A stretch of 64,000 nt of DNA, taken from assembly GCF_018224015.1 (NCBI RefSeq), contig NZ_JAGPOT010000031.1, positions 16,852 to 80,851 of the forward strand. Direction: 5' to 3'. The position numbers and the translations under genes were made by a program. Below are positions 28,438 to 36,774 of this stretch, in pieces. The notes beneath the pieces are model-generated. The model was given only the letters and a program-made list of their open reading frames with translations, was not told where the DNA came from and ran no database searches. The stretch's first letter is position 1. Every line of letters starts with the position of its first letter. This DNA is from Pseudarthrobacter albicanus. GTDB lineage: Bacteria > Actinomycetota > Actinomycetes > Actinomycetales > Micrococcaceae.

Positions 28438-29055
28438 CTAGTCAGCCTCGGCTGCGGAAGCGTCCCGCTCCTCGGAGTCGTCGTCGGCGTCAACATCGTC
28501 GCCGTCGTCGTCGTTCTCGTCGGCGCCGTACCCGTCTTCGGCGCCAGGCTCCCCCGGAGCCAGCTCCACGGGGGCCGCAACGGCCTCCGTGCCGGCGGCA
28601 TCGTCCCCCTGCTCGTCTTCGGGACGGACGCGTTCGGCCCAGGGGATCCATTCGGGGGCCAGGATGGAATCCTCCGAGGGCAGCAGGCCGAGTTCATCGA
28701 CGGTGACGATCTTGGAGCGTGAGTTGCGGGTCAGGACGGCGTACCACTGCCAGCCCTGGTAGCCGGGCACCTGGGATTCGAAGAGGTGGGTGACCAGGCG
28801 GTCGCCCTCGGTCCTGGCCCCCAGGTGCTTGCCGATCTGCCAGGCCGGGGCGATCCCTTCCACCGCGGTGCGGGCGACGTCGACGGCGGCCGCCAGGACG
28901 GCGTCGGGCTTGCCGGTGCGCCAGAGCGGAACGCCGGCGCGCGGCTTGGACACGTCTTTGCGTCCGGCTGCGTTAGTTCCGGCTGTTTTTCCGGCTGTAT
29001 TTAATCCGGCGGGGCCGGACGCCTTGGGCGCGTTCTGCTCAGGTTCCGGAGTCAT
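28438..29055 (-). CDS. DUF3027 domain protein
   Basis: A 205-residue actinobacterial protein. The DUF3027 core covers about residues 50-140 (KPDAVLAAAVDVARTAVEGI, then QVPGYQGWQWYAVLTR and LGLLPSEDSILAPEWIPWAE). The N-terminus is Ala/Lys-rich, and the C-terminal 50 residues are very acidic with runs of Asp and Glu. It is cytoplasmic with unknown function. The csp-like gene starts 10 bp upstream on the same strand, so the two are probably co-transcribed, as is usual for this pair. Confidence 0.88.
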   Translation of the reverse strand: MTPEPEQNAPKASGPAGLNTAGKTAGTNAAGRKDVSKPRAGVPLWRTGKPDAVLAAAVDVARTAVEGIAPAWQIGKHLGARTEGDRLVTHLFESQVPGYQGWQWYAVLTRNSRSKIVTVDELGLLPSEDSILAPEWIPWAERVRPEDEQGDDAAGTEAVAAPVELAPGEPGAEDGYGADENDDDGDDVDADDDSEERDASAAEAD

Positions 29056-29064
29056 CAGGAGCCC

Positions 29065-29448
29065 CTATACGTCCAGCTCGTCGGCAACCTTGCGCAGGGC
29101 GGCGGCGATCGCCATGCCCTTGTTGCCTTCCGGGTACTTGCCCGCGGAAAGTGTTCCGGACAGATTGTCCAGCACGGTCACCAGGTCCTGCACCAGCGGG
29201 GCGAGGTCCTTCGCGCTGGGCCGCTTGGCCTTGGCGATGGACGGCGTCTTGTCCAGCACGCGGAGCCCCAGCGCCTGGGCACCCTTGCGGCCGTCGGCCA
29301 CACCGAATTCAACCCGGGTGCCGGCCTTGAGTTCGGTTATGCCCTCGGGCAGGGCGGACTTGGGCAGGAAGACCTCCTGGCCGTCCTCGCCCGCGAGGAA
29401 TCCGAAGCCCTTGTCCTTGTCATACCACTTGACCTTGCCGGTAGGCAC
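29065..29448 (-). CDS. Cold-shock domain protein with C-terminal extension
   Basis: A 127-residue protein. Residues 1-63 form a cold-shock domain with RNP1-like KGFGFLAGEDGQEVFLP and the start VPTGKVKWYDKD. A helical extension (DLAPLVQDLVTVLDNLSGTL) follows, typical of the longer actinobacterial paralog. It should bind single-stranded RNA or DNA. The start is GTG 29448, where the family begins and GAAGG lies upstream. It leads the operon with the DUF3027 gene. Confidence 0.9.
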   Translation of the reverse strand: MPTGKVKWYDKDKGFGFLAGEDGQEVFLPKSALPEGITELKAGTRVEFGVADGRKGAQALGLRVLDKTPSIAKAKRPSAKDLAPLVQDLVTVLDNLSGTLSAGKYPEGNKGMAIAAALRKVADELDV

Positions 29449-29626
29449 GTAATCAACCTTCTTCGTTCTGCTGGGGACACGGCCGGCGGCCACCGCATCC
29501 GCATGGATACGCGGGTTCAGGGTGTGGCTGCCTGGACCATGTTGGTCTGTACCTCCAAGGTTATCCTGCGTTGCCTACTTTCACGGTTTGAGGCGCGGAA
29601 GAAGCCGGACTGTTAGCGTTGCCCCC

Positions 29627-29860
29627 ATGACAACACTGCATTTCCGGCGCCCCCTGTTGATCGTTGCGGCCGCCGCGGCCGTGCTTTCCCTTGTTGCCGT
29701 GGGCACGGTCATGGCCATGGCCTTCAACAACGCCGTCGCCCCCGCCTGGATCACCTCAACGGCTCTTTACGGGCTGCCGCTGGCCTTCCTGCTCATGCTC
29801 GCGCTCGTCGGCGGCAGCGTCGCCGCCCGCCGCCGCGCGCGCGGGCCGGGCGAGCGGTAG
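29627..29860 (+). CDS. Small two-helix membrane protein
   Basis: A 77-residue protein with two hydrophobic segments (about residues 8-31 and 44-64) and a basic C-terminus ending ARRRARGPGER. The ATG at 29627 is the first start giving a natural N-terminus (MTTLHFRRPLLIVAAAA). It ends 10 bp before the helicase-associated gene, so it may be the first gene of that operon. I know no function for it. Confidence 0.65.
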   Translation: MTTLHFRRPLLIVAAAAAVLSLVAVGTVMAMAFNNAVAPAWITSTALYGLPLAFLLMLALVGGSVAARRRARGPGER

Positions 29861-29870
29861 CCTTGCACTG

Positions 29871-32372
29871 ATGTCCCTCATTCGCGCGCTCAGCAAGGAA
29901 CTGGAGGCACGCAGCGACGACTCGCTGCGTGCCCTGTTCGCCGCGCGGCCGGACCTGATTTCCCCCGGGGTCCCGGACTTCGCCGCCCTCGCCGCCCGGG
30001 CCAGCGGGCGCGCCAGCGTGCAGCGGGCGCTGGAGCGGCTCAACCGCCCCCAGATGCAGGTGCTGGAAACCCTGCACCTGTGCACCAACACGGACACCGG
30101 ACACAGCGCCTCCGCCGCGACGCTGAAGAAGCTCATCAACGGCTCCACGGCCGCGGCGATCGAGCGGATGCTGCATTCGCTCCAGGAGCGGGCCCTCATC
30201 CACCGGGCCGATCCCCCGCACGGCGTGACCTCGGCGGCCGGCCCGCGGCAGCGGCACTTCCTTCCGGTCGGCAGCCTCAAGGACGTCATCGGAATCTACC
30301 CGGCCGGCCTCGGCCGCAGCTACACCGAACTGGTCCGGCTCCAGCCTGCCTTCGCGCAGCGGGTCGTACAGCTCGTGGCGGAACTGCACCGCAGCGGGGC
30401 GGCCATTTCCCCCGCCACGACACCGATGGAGGCTGCGTTGTCGCTGCAGCACTGGACGTCGACGCCGGAATCCCTCCAGACCATCCTCGCCGGCGCTCCG
30501 GAACGCACGACGGCGCTGCTCGCCAGATTCGGGAACTGGGCCATGGGTGCCGTCCCCCAGGCGCAACGGCGCGCCTCCGTGCTCCACGAAAGCGCCGACG
30601 TCGGACCGGTGGACTGGCTGCTGGCGCGGGGCCTGCTGGTGCCGCTGGACGCCGCCCACGTTGAGCTTCCGCACAGCGTCGGCGTGTCGCTGCGCGGCGG
30701 GTTCATCATTGAGGACTTCGCACTGGTTCCCCCGGCCCCGACGCTCGGCCACACCAGTGCGGCCCTGCGCCGCAACGCCGCACTGGCCGCCATTGCCGAG
30801 ACGCTGCGGCTTGTCGGTGAGCTGCTGCACGCCGTCCGCGAGCAGCCGCTGGTGACGCTGCGGAGCGGCGGCGTCGGCGTCCGCGAGATGAAACGCCTGG
30901 CCGACTCATTGCGGATCGGACTGCACGAGGCCGGGGTGTTCGCGGAGCTGTGCGCCCTTGCCGGGCTCCTGCGCCTGGATGTGGACAGTTCCGCCTGGGC
31001 CCCGGCGCCCCAGCTTGAGTGGCTGGCGCTGCCGCGGCAGGAGCAATGGCTCTGGCTCGTCAACGCCTGGCTGGCGAGCGAGCGCGCCCCCTCGCTCGTG
31101 GGCCAGCCCCTCACCGGCATCGCCCCGGGCCCGGCACCGCACCGCGGCACGGCCGGCACCACCATCAACGCGCTCTCCGCCGAGGCGCAGCGGCCGGACG
31201 CCCCTGTCATCCGCAGGCGGATCCTTGAAATCCTGGACGAACTGACCCGGGAGGCCTCGGCGTCCGACGGCCAGGCGCCGGTGCTGGATGCCGCTGCCGT
31301 GCTGGAGCGCGCCGACTGGTCACAGCCCCGGATGGCCCGGCGCTTCAGCTCCCTGATCCGCGGTGTCCTGGCCGAGGCCCAGATGCTGGGTCTCGTCGGT
31401 TCCGGGGCCCTCACCCAGCTCGGCGCGGCAATCGCCGCCGGGCAGGCCGACGACGCCCTGGGGATCCTGGGCGAGCACCTGCCCGCGGCGCTGAACCATG
31501 TCCTGCTGCAGGCCGACCTGACCGCGGTGGCGCCGGGCTACCTCGCGCCGGAACTGAGCGAAAGGCTCCTCACGATGGCCGATCCCGAGGGCCAGGGGCC
31601 GGCCACCATCTACCGCTTCTCGGTCGCCTCGGTCCGGCGGGCGCTGGACGCGGGGCAGGACGCCGCGGCCATGCTGGACTTCCTGTGCCAGCATTCGGCC
31701 ACCGCCATCCCGCAGCCGCTGAAGTACCTCATCGAAGACACCTCCGCGCGCCATGCCAGGCTCAGGGTCGGCGCCGCCACCAGCTTCATCCAGAGCGAGG
31801 ACGAGACGGCCCTGCAGGAACTGCTGGACACCGCCGCCGCGGCCGGCCTGGGACTTACCCGCATAGCGCCGACCGTCGTGATCTCGCACGCCACGCCCCG
31901 GGAAACGGCCCACGCGCTCCGGAACCTGGGGCTGTCCCCCGCCGTGGAGGAGCCCGAGTCCGCCGTCGTCCGGCTGCGGCGGGCCGGGTCGCTGCCCGGC
32001 AGCGGCCGCCCGGTCTACAGCGCCCCCAGCACCGCACCGGCGGAGGCCGACGTCGACGCCGCGCTGGCGTTGCTCCGCGGCGGCCGGCCTACCGGCGGCA
32101 GCCAAAAAAACGGGACCCGCCCCCCGGCGGCTCCGGGCAGCGAGGAAGCCACCCAGCTGGGGCTGGAGACCTTGCAGAAAGCCATCCGGCTCAAACAGCG
32201 CGTCGTCATCAACGTCGTGGACGCCATGGGGAATGCGAGCCGCGAAACGGTTGTTCCCGTGGCGGTGAACGGCGGCCGGGTGCGGGTCTTCGATCCGGAC
32301 AAGGACACCGAACGCGTCCTGTCCATCCACCGGATCGTCGACGTGGAAGCTGCAGAGGAATTGCTCCAGTGA
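29871..32372 (+). CDS. Helicase-associated protein (Rv0862c-like), partner of XPB
   Basis: An 833-residue protein of the actinobacterial helicase_C_3/XPB-associated family, the counterpart of Mycobacterium tuberculosis Rv0862c. It starts MSLIRALSKELEARSDDSLR, is helical throughout, and has winged-helix-like repeats (LERLNRPQMQVLETLHL). The C-terminal region SFIQSEDETALQELLDTAAA and a WYL-like end (KQRVVINVVDAMGN) support a DNA- or nucleotide-binding helper role. Its TGA overlaps the GTG start of the XPB helicase (GTGA), so the two are translationally coupled and likely form one DNA-repair unit. Confidence 0.88.
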   Translation: MSLIRALSKELEARSDDSLRALFAARPDLISPGVPDFAALAARASGRASVQRALERLNRPQMQVLETLHLCTNTDTGHSASAATLKKLINGSTAAAIERMLHSLQERALIHRADPPHGVTSAAGPRQRHFLPVGSLKDVIGIYPAGLGRSYTELVRLQPAFAQRVVQLVAELHRSGAAISPATTPMEAALSLQHWTSTPESLQTILAGAPERTTALLARFGNWAMGAVPQAQRRASVLHESADVGPVDWLLARGLLVPLDAAHVELPHSVGVSLRGGFIIEDFALVPPAPTLGHTSAALRRNAALAAIAETLRLVGELLHAVREQPLVTLRSGGVGVREMKRLADSLRIGLHEAGVFAELCALAGLLRLDVDSSAWAPAPQLEWLALPRQEQWLWLVNAWLASERAPSLVGQPLTGIAPGPAPHRGTAGTTINALSAEAQRPDAPVIRRRILEILDELTREASASDGQAPVLDAAAVLERADWSQPRMARRFSSLIRGVLAEAQMLGLVGSGALTQLGAAIAAGQADDALGILGEHLPAALNHVLLQADLTAVAPGYLAPELSERLLTMADPEGQGPATIYRFSVASVRRALDAGQDAAAMLDFLCQHSATAIPQPLKYLIEDTSARHARLRVGAATSFIQSEDETALQELLDTAAAAGLGLTRIAPTVVISHATPRETAHALRNLGLSPAVEEPESAVVRLRRAGSLPGSGRPVYSAPSTAPAEADVDAALALLRGGRPTGGSQKNGTRPPAAPGSEEATQLGLETLQKAIRLKQRVVINVVDAMGNASRETVVPVAVNGGRVRVFDPDKDTERVLSIHRIVDVEAAEELLQ

Positions 32373-34024
32373 ATGACGGGCCCCTGATTGTCCAGAGCGA
32401 CAAAACCATCCTGCTCGAAGTCGACCATGCGCTGGCCACCGAGGCCCGGCATGCGATCGCCGCCTTCGCCGAGCTGGAGCGGGCCCCGGAGCACATGCAC
32501 AGCTACCGGCTGACGCCGCTGGGCCTCTGGAACGCCCGGGCGGCCGGGCTGGACGCCGAAAAGGTGCTGGACACGCTGCTCAAGTACTCCCGGTTCCCGG
32601 TGCCGCATTCGCTGCTGATCGACATTGAGGAGACGATGTCCCGGTACGGCCGGCTCCGGCTCGAGAAGGACCCGCAGCACGGCCTGGTGATGCGCACCTC
32701 CGACTATCCGGTGCTCGAGGAGGTCAGCCAGGCCAAGAAGATCGCGCCCCTGCTGGGTCCGAGGATCGACGGCGAGACCGTCGTGGTGCACTCGTCCCAG
32801 CGCGGGCAGCTCAAGCAGCTGCTGCTCAAGATCGGCTGGCCGGCCGAGGACCTCGCCGGCTACGTCGACGGCACACCGCACCCCATCATGCTCAACGAGT
32901 CCGGCTGGAAGCTCCGGCCGTACCAGCAGCTGGCCGCGGAGAACTTCTGGGCCGGCGGCAGCGGCGTCGTCGTACTGCCCTGCGGTGCCGGCAAGACGCT
33001 CGTGGGCGCCGCCGCGATGGCCACGAGCTCGACGACCACGCTGATCCTGGTGACCAACACCGTGGCCGCGCGGCAGTGGAAGGACGAACTGCTCAGGCGG
33101 ACCTCCCTCACGGAGGAGGAGATCGGCGAGTACTCCGGCTCCGTCAAGGAGGTCCGGCCCGTCACCATCGCCACGTACCAGGTGCTCACCACCAAGCGCG
33201 GCGGCCTGTACCCGCATCTGGAGCTCGTGGACGGCAACGACTGGGGGCTGATCATCTACGACGAGGTCCATCTGCTGCCCGCCCCGATTTTCCGGATGAC
33301 CGCGGACCTGCAGGCCCGGCGGCGGCTCGGGCTCACGGCCACGCTGGTCCGCGAGGACGGCCGGGAGGGCGAGGTCTTCAGCCTGATCGGCCCGAAACGC
33401 TACGACGCGCCGTGGAAGGACATCGAGGCCCAGGGCTACATTGCCCCCGCCGACTGCGTGGAGGTCCGGGTGGACCTGCCGCGAGACGAGCGGGTGGCCT
33501 ATGCGATGGCCGAGGACGCGGACAAGTACCGGCTGTGCGCCACGTCCGAGACCAAGACCCTCCTGGTCGAGCAGCTCGTCGCCGGACACGCCGGCGAGCA
33601 GCTCCTCGTGATCGGGCAGTACATCGACCAGCTGGACGAGATCGGCGAGCGCCTGCAGGCGCCGGTGATCAAGGGCGACACCCCGGTCAAGGAACGCCAG
33701 CGGCTCTTCGACGCCTTCCGGGCCGGCGAGGTGCAGACCCTGGTGGTGTCCAAGGTCGCCAACTTCTCGATCGACCTGCCCGAGGCCTCGGTCGCGATCC
33801 AGGTCTCCGGATCGTTCGGCTCCCGGCAGGAGGAGGCCCAGCGGCTGGGCCGGCTGCTGCGTCCCAAGAAGGACGGCCGGGCCGCCCGCTTCTACTCGAT
33901 CGTGGCCCGGGACACGCTGGACCAGGACTTCGCGGCCAAGCGGCAGCGCTTCCTGGCCGAGCAGGGCTACGCCTACCGGATCATGGACGCCAAAGACGTC
34001 GGACGGAACCCCTCGGCGCCCTGA
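32369..34024 (+). CDS. XPB/Ercc3-type DNA repair helicase
   Basis: A 551-residue superfamily 2 helicase, the bacterial relative of eukaryotic XPB. An N-terminal XPB damage-recognition-like domain (residues 1-190) precedes the helicase core. The core has motif I LPCGAGKTLVG near residue 203, motif II DEVH near residue 298, motif III GLTATLVREDGREGE, and motif VI RLGRLLRPKK near residue 495. The RED sequence of XPB is present in VREDG. It unwinds DNA with 3'-5' polarity in the known relatives. Start GTG 32369, overlapping the previous stop. Confidence 0.95.
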   Translation: MNDGPLIVQSDKTILLEVDHALATEARHAIAAFAELERAPEHMHSYRLTPLGLWNARAAGLDAEKVLDTLLKYSRFPVPHSLLIDIEETMSRYGRLRLEKDPQHGLVMRTSDYPVLEEVSQAKKIAPLLGPRIDGETVVVHSSQRGQLKQLLLKIGWPAEDLAGYVDGTPHPIMLNESGWKLRPYQQLAAENFWAGGSGVVVLPCGAGKTLVGAAAMATSSTTTLILVTNTVAARQWKDELLRRTSLTEEEIGEYSGSVKEVRPVTIATYQVLTTKRGGLYPHLELVDGNDWGLIIYDEVHLLPAPIFRMTADLQARRRLGLTATLVREDGREGEVFSLIGPKRYDAPWKDIEAQGYIAPADCVEVRVDLPRDERVAYAMAEDADKYRLCATSETKTLLVEQLVAGHAGEQLLVIGQYIDQLDEIGERLQAPVIKGDTPVKERQRLFDAFRAGEVQTLVVSKVANFSIDLPEASVAIQVSGSFGSRQEEAQRLGRLLRPKKDGRAARFYSIVARDTLDQDFAAKRQRFLAEQGYAYRIMDAKDVGRNPSAP

Positions 34025-34088
34025 CCACGGGCGGGGCCTGCTGACACAACGCGGCCGTGGATAAAACACACATCTGCCATTCAGAAAA

Positions 34089-34105
34089 CTCCCAGAGTCT
34101 GGGAG
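34089..34105. promoter_or_regulatory. Short hairpin just before the response-regulator start
   Basis: CTCCCAG-AGT-CTGGGAG is a perfect 7-bp inverted repeat ending 5 bases before ATG 34110. It includes the likely ribosome-binding GGGAG, so it could mask translation or be a protein-binding operator. Confidence 0.4.
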
Positions 34106-34109
34106 CATC

Positions 34110-34829
34110 ATGGGAAGTATGAAAAAGAACGGTGCCGAAGCAAAGCTCCTCGTCGTCGACGACGAACCCAATATCCGCGAACTGCTGTCCACCTCGCTGC
34201 GCTTCGCGGGCTTCGAGGTCGTCTCGGCCGGCAACGGACGCGAAGCCCTTGCCGCTGCGGAACTTCATGCCCCCGACCTCGCCGTGCTCGATGTCATGCT
34301 GCCGGACATGGACGGCTTCACCGTCACCCGCCGCCTGCGCGCCGCCGGCAAGCACTTCCCCGTCCTGTTCCTGACGGCCAAGGACGACACCGAGGACAAG
34401 GTCACCGGCCTGACGGTCGGCGGCGACGACTACGTCACCAAACCCTTCAGCCTCGACGAGGTGGTGGCCCGCATCCGCGCCGTGCTGCGCCGGACCCAAC
34501 CGCAAGTGGACGACGACGCCGTCATCCGGGTCGATGACCTCGAGCTCGACGACGACGCGCACGAGGTGCGCCGCGGCGGTACCGTGATCGAGCTGTCCCC
34601 GACCGAGTTCAAGCTCCTGCGCTACCTCATGCTCAACCCCAACCGGGTGCTGTCCAAGGCGCAGATCCTCGACCACGTCTGGGAGTACGACTTCAACGGG
34701 GATGCCTCCATCGTGGAGTCCTACATCTCCTATCTGCGCCGCAAGGTGGACATCGATCCCGACGCGCCGGCGCTGATCCAGACTAAACGCGGCGTCGGGT
34801 ACGTGCTGCGGACGGCCGAGAAACGCTGA
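34110..34829 (+). CDS. OmpR-family response regulator
   Basis: A 239-residue two-component response regulator of the TcrX/PrrA/TrcR-like group. The receiver domain has the acidic pocket VVDDEPNIREL, phosphoacceptor Asp61 in LAVLDVMLPDMDG and Lys in DYVTKPF near residue 111. The winged-helix DNA-binding domain (ELSPTEFKLLRYLMLNPNRV, then SYISYLRRKVD) fills residues 140-235. A start at 34119 (MKKNG) is also possible. The cognate kinase begins two bases after its stop. Confidence 0.93.
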   Translation: MGSMKKNGAEAKLLVVDDEPNIRELLSTSLRFAGFEVVSAGNGREALAAAELHAPDLAVLDVMLPDMDGFTVTRRLRAAGKHFPVLFLTAKDDTEDKVTGLTVGGDDYVTKPFSLDEVVARIRAVLRRTQPQVDDDAVIRVDDLELDDDAHEVRRGGTVIELSPTEFKLLRYLMLNPNRVLSKAQILDHVWEYDFNGDASIVESYISYLRRKVDIDPDAPALIQTKRGVGYVLRTAEKR

Positions 34830-34831
34830 CC

Positions 34832-36289
34832 TTGCTGCACCGCTGGAAAGCGGCCTCGCTGCGCTCGCAGCTGGTCGCCATCATGATGGCGCTGATGCTG
34901 GTCGCGCTCACGGCCACCGGGGCCGGCACGCTGACCCTGCTGCACAGCTTCCTGCAGGACCAGGTGGATGACAAGCTGAGGGCCGCCGTCGTCTCCGCGC
35001 AGCGGCAGCAGTCCTTCAGCCAGCTCCAGGACCAGAACTCCACCGTCCCCACCGACTATTCGCTGATGCTCTTGACCCCGGGGCTGCCCCCGTTTGTGTT
35101 CGGCGGCGACAAGGAGGACCACCCCCAGATCGCGAGCATCTCCGTGGCAGAGGCCAGGGACCGCGACCAGACGCCGTTCCAGGTCCGTGGCACGGACCAG
35201 CAGAACTGGCGCGTCGTCGCCGTCACGGTCGTCGATGGCAGCCGGAGCGCCGTCGTGATCATCGGGCTTCCGCTGGCCCCCGTCGATTCGGTGGTGGAAC
35301 ATGCCGCCCTCGTGGTGGTCGGTGTGGGGCTCCTGACCCTCGTTCTGGCCTTCCTCATCGCCACCTGGACCGTCTCCCGTTCCTTCCGGCCGCTGGCCCG
35401 GGTGGAGAAGACCGCCGCCGCGATCGCGGCCGGAGACCTTTCGCGCCGGGTTGAAGTCGAAAACCCCGGCACGGAAGTCGGCCGGCTGGGCAGCTCGCTG
35501 AACGCCATGCTGGCCCACATCGAAACGGCCTTCGCGGCCCGGATGGCCTCCGAGGCCCGGATGCGGCGGTTCGCGGCCGACGCCTCCCACGAACTGCGGA
35601 CCCCGCTGGTCACGATCCGGGGTTTCTCCGAGCTGTACCGGCACGGGGCGCTGTCCTCCCCCGAGGATGTGGCCACCGCGATGGGACGGATCGAAAGCGA
35701 AGCCAAACGGATGGGATCCATGGTGGAGGACCTCCTGCTGCTGGCCCGCATCGATGAACAGCGCCCGCTGCAGCGCAAGCCCGCGGACCTGATGCTCGTT
35801 GCCCACGACGCCATGGTGGACACCCAGGCCAGCGACCGCAGCCGCACGATTGCCCTGGCGGGGCTCGACGGCGGCGCCCCGGGCCCGGCGCCGGTGCTCG
35901 GCGACGAAGCCAAGCTGCGGCAGGTGGTCAGCAACCTGGTCGGCAATGCCCTGCGCTACACGCCCGAAGGCACCCCGATTGAACTGGCTGTGGGGGTCCG
36001 GACCGCCGAGGACGGGACGCGGCAGTCCGTGGTCGAGGTCCGGGACCACGGCCCGGGCGTCCCGGACGAGGAAGCCGCCCGGATCTTCGAGCGCTTCTAC
36101 CGCGCCGACACCTCACGGACCAGGGAGACCGGCGGCAGCGGACTCGGGCTGGCGATCGTGGCCGCCATCGTCGGGGCGCACTCCGGCTCCGTGCGGCTGG
36201 AGAAGACCGACGGCGGCGGCGCCACCCTGGTGGTCAGCCTTCCGTACCTGGACGAGCCGGCGGAGGACCTGGAAAGGATATCCACATAG
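34832..36289 (+). CDS. Sensor histidine kinase with HAMP domain
   Basis: A 485-residue membrane sensor kinase paired with the preceding regulator. Membrane segments lie near residues 14-35 and 152-176, enclosing an extracytoplasmic domain of about 115 residues that should sense the signal. HAMP follows (about 176-228), then HisKA with the phosphorylated His253 in FAADASHELRTPL. The HATPase domain has the N box NLVGNALRYTP, DHGPGVPDEEAARIFERF and GGSGLGLAIV. The start is TTG 34832, the only start immediately after the regulator stop. The signal is unknown. Confidence 0.93.
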   Translation: MLHRWKAASLRSQLVAIMMALMLVALTATGAGTLTLLHSFLQDQVDDKLRAAVVSAQRQQSFSQLQDQNSTVPTDYSLMLLTPGLPPFVFGGDKEDHPQIASISVAEARDRDQTPFQVRGTDQQNWRVVAVTVVDGSRSAVVIIGLPLAPVDSVVEHAALVVVGVGLLTLVLAFLIATWTVSRSFRPLARVEKTAAAIAAGDLSRRVEVENPGTEVGRLGSSLNAMLAHIETAFAARMASEARMRRFAADASHELRTPLVTIRGFSELYRHGALSSPEDVATAMGRIESEAKRMGSMVEDLLLLARIDEQRPLQRKPADLMLVAHDAMVDTQASDRSRTIALAGLDGGAPGPAPVLGDEAKLRQVVSNLVGNALRYTPEGTPIELAVGVRTAEDGTRQSVVEVRDHGPGVPDEEAARIFERFYRADTSRTRETGGSGLGLAIVAAIVGAHSGSVRLEKTDGGGATLVVSLPYLDEPAEDLERIST

Positions 36290-36331
36290 CGGCGGCATCC
36301 GTCGCGGAACCCACGTCGCCAGCCACGGCGC

Positions 36332-36377
36332 CATCCACATAGGGGCGGCCGGCTGTGGCCCTGCTCTTATGTGGATG
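36332..36377. promoter_or_regulatory. Long-loop inverted repeat upstream of WXG100 gene
   Basis: CATCCACATA (36332-36341) is matched exactly by TATGTGGATG (36368-36377) across a 26-base spacer. A further ATCCACATA copy ends the kinase gene at about 36277-36287. The repeats may be operator half-sites or part of a terminator. Confidence 0.4.
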
Positions 36378-36469
36378 CCTAGGCTCGAGCTGTCCGGAAG
36401 ATCCGGACCAGGCAGCCTCTCCTTCGACCGGGAGTGCGGCTGCCTCCGGCACCGTCGAGAGGGCATTTC

Positions 36470-36757
36470 ATGAGCATCATCTCCGTGGACACGGAACTAC
36501 TCCAGCTCAAGTCAGCCAACGTCCAAGCCACAGTGGACCGGATCAGCGCGGACGTCCAGGCGATGAGACGCGGCCTGGATGAGCTGCAGTCGAGCTGGCG
36601 CGGCTCCGCGGCCAACAATTTCCAGGCCCTGGTGGCCGAATGGGCGCTGACGCAGGGCAGGGTTGAGGCATCGCTTGCCTCGATCAACCTCGCCCTCCGC
36701 TCGGCGGCCGCAAGCTATGCGCAGGCCGAGCTGAACAACGCCCAGCGTTTCGGCTGA
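36470..36757 (+). CDS. WXG100 (ESAT-6-like) protein
   Basis: A 95-residue helical hairpin protein with the central W-x-G turn in SSWRGSAANNF near residue 43-45. The two arms (TELLQLKSANVQATVDRISA and FQALVAEWALTQGRVEASLA) show the heptad pattern of WXG100 proteins, substrates of type VII (ESX/Yuk) secretion. GAGAGGG lies upstream of ATG 36470. No secretion genes (EccC, EccD) are near, so it is an orphan in this window, just behind a two-component system. Confidence 0.88.
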   Translation: MSIISVDTELLQLKSANVQATVDRISADVQAMRRGLDELQSSWRGSAANNFQALVAEWALTQGRVEASLASINLALRSAAASYAQAELNNAQRFG

Positions 36758-36774
36758 GCGTCCCTGCACCGCCG

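Noticed and set aside
32015..34234. Minus-strand frame of 739 codons opposite the XPB helicase
   Set aside because: Shadow of the helicase gene in GC-rich DNA. No recognisable protein.
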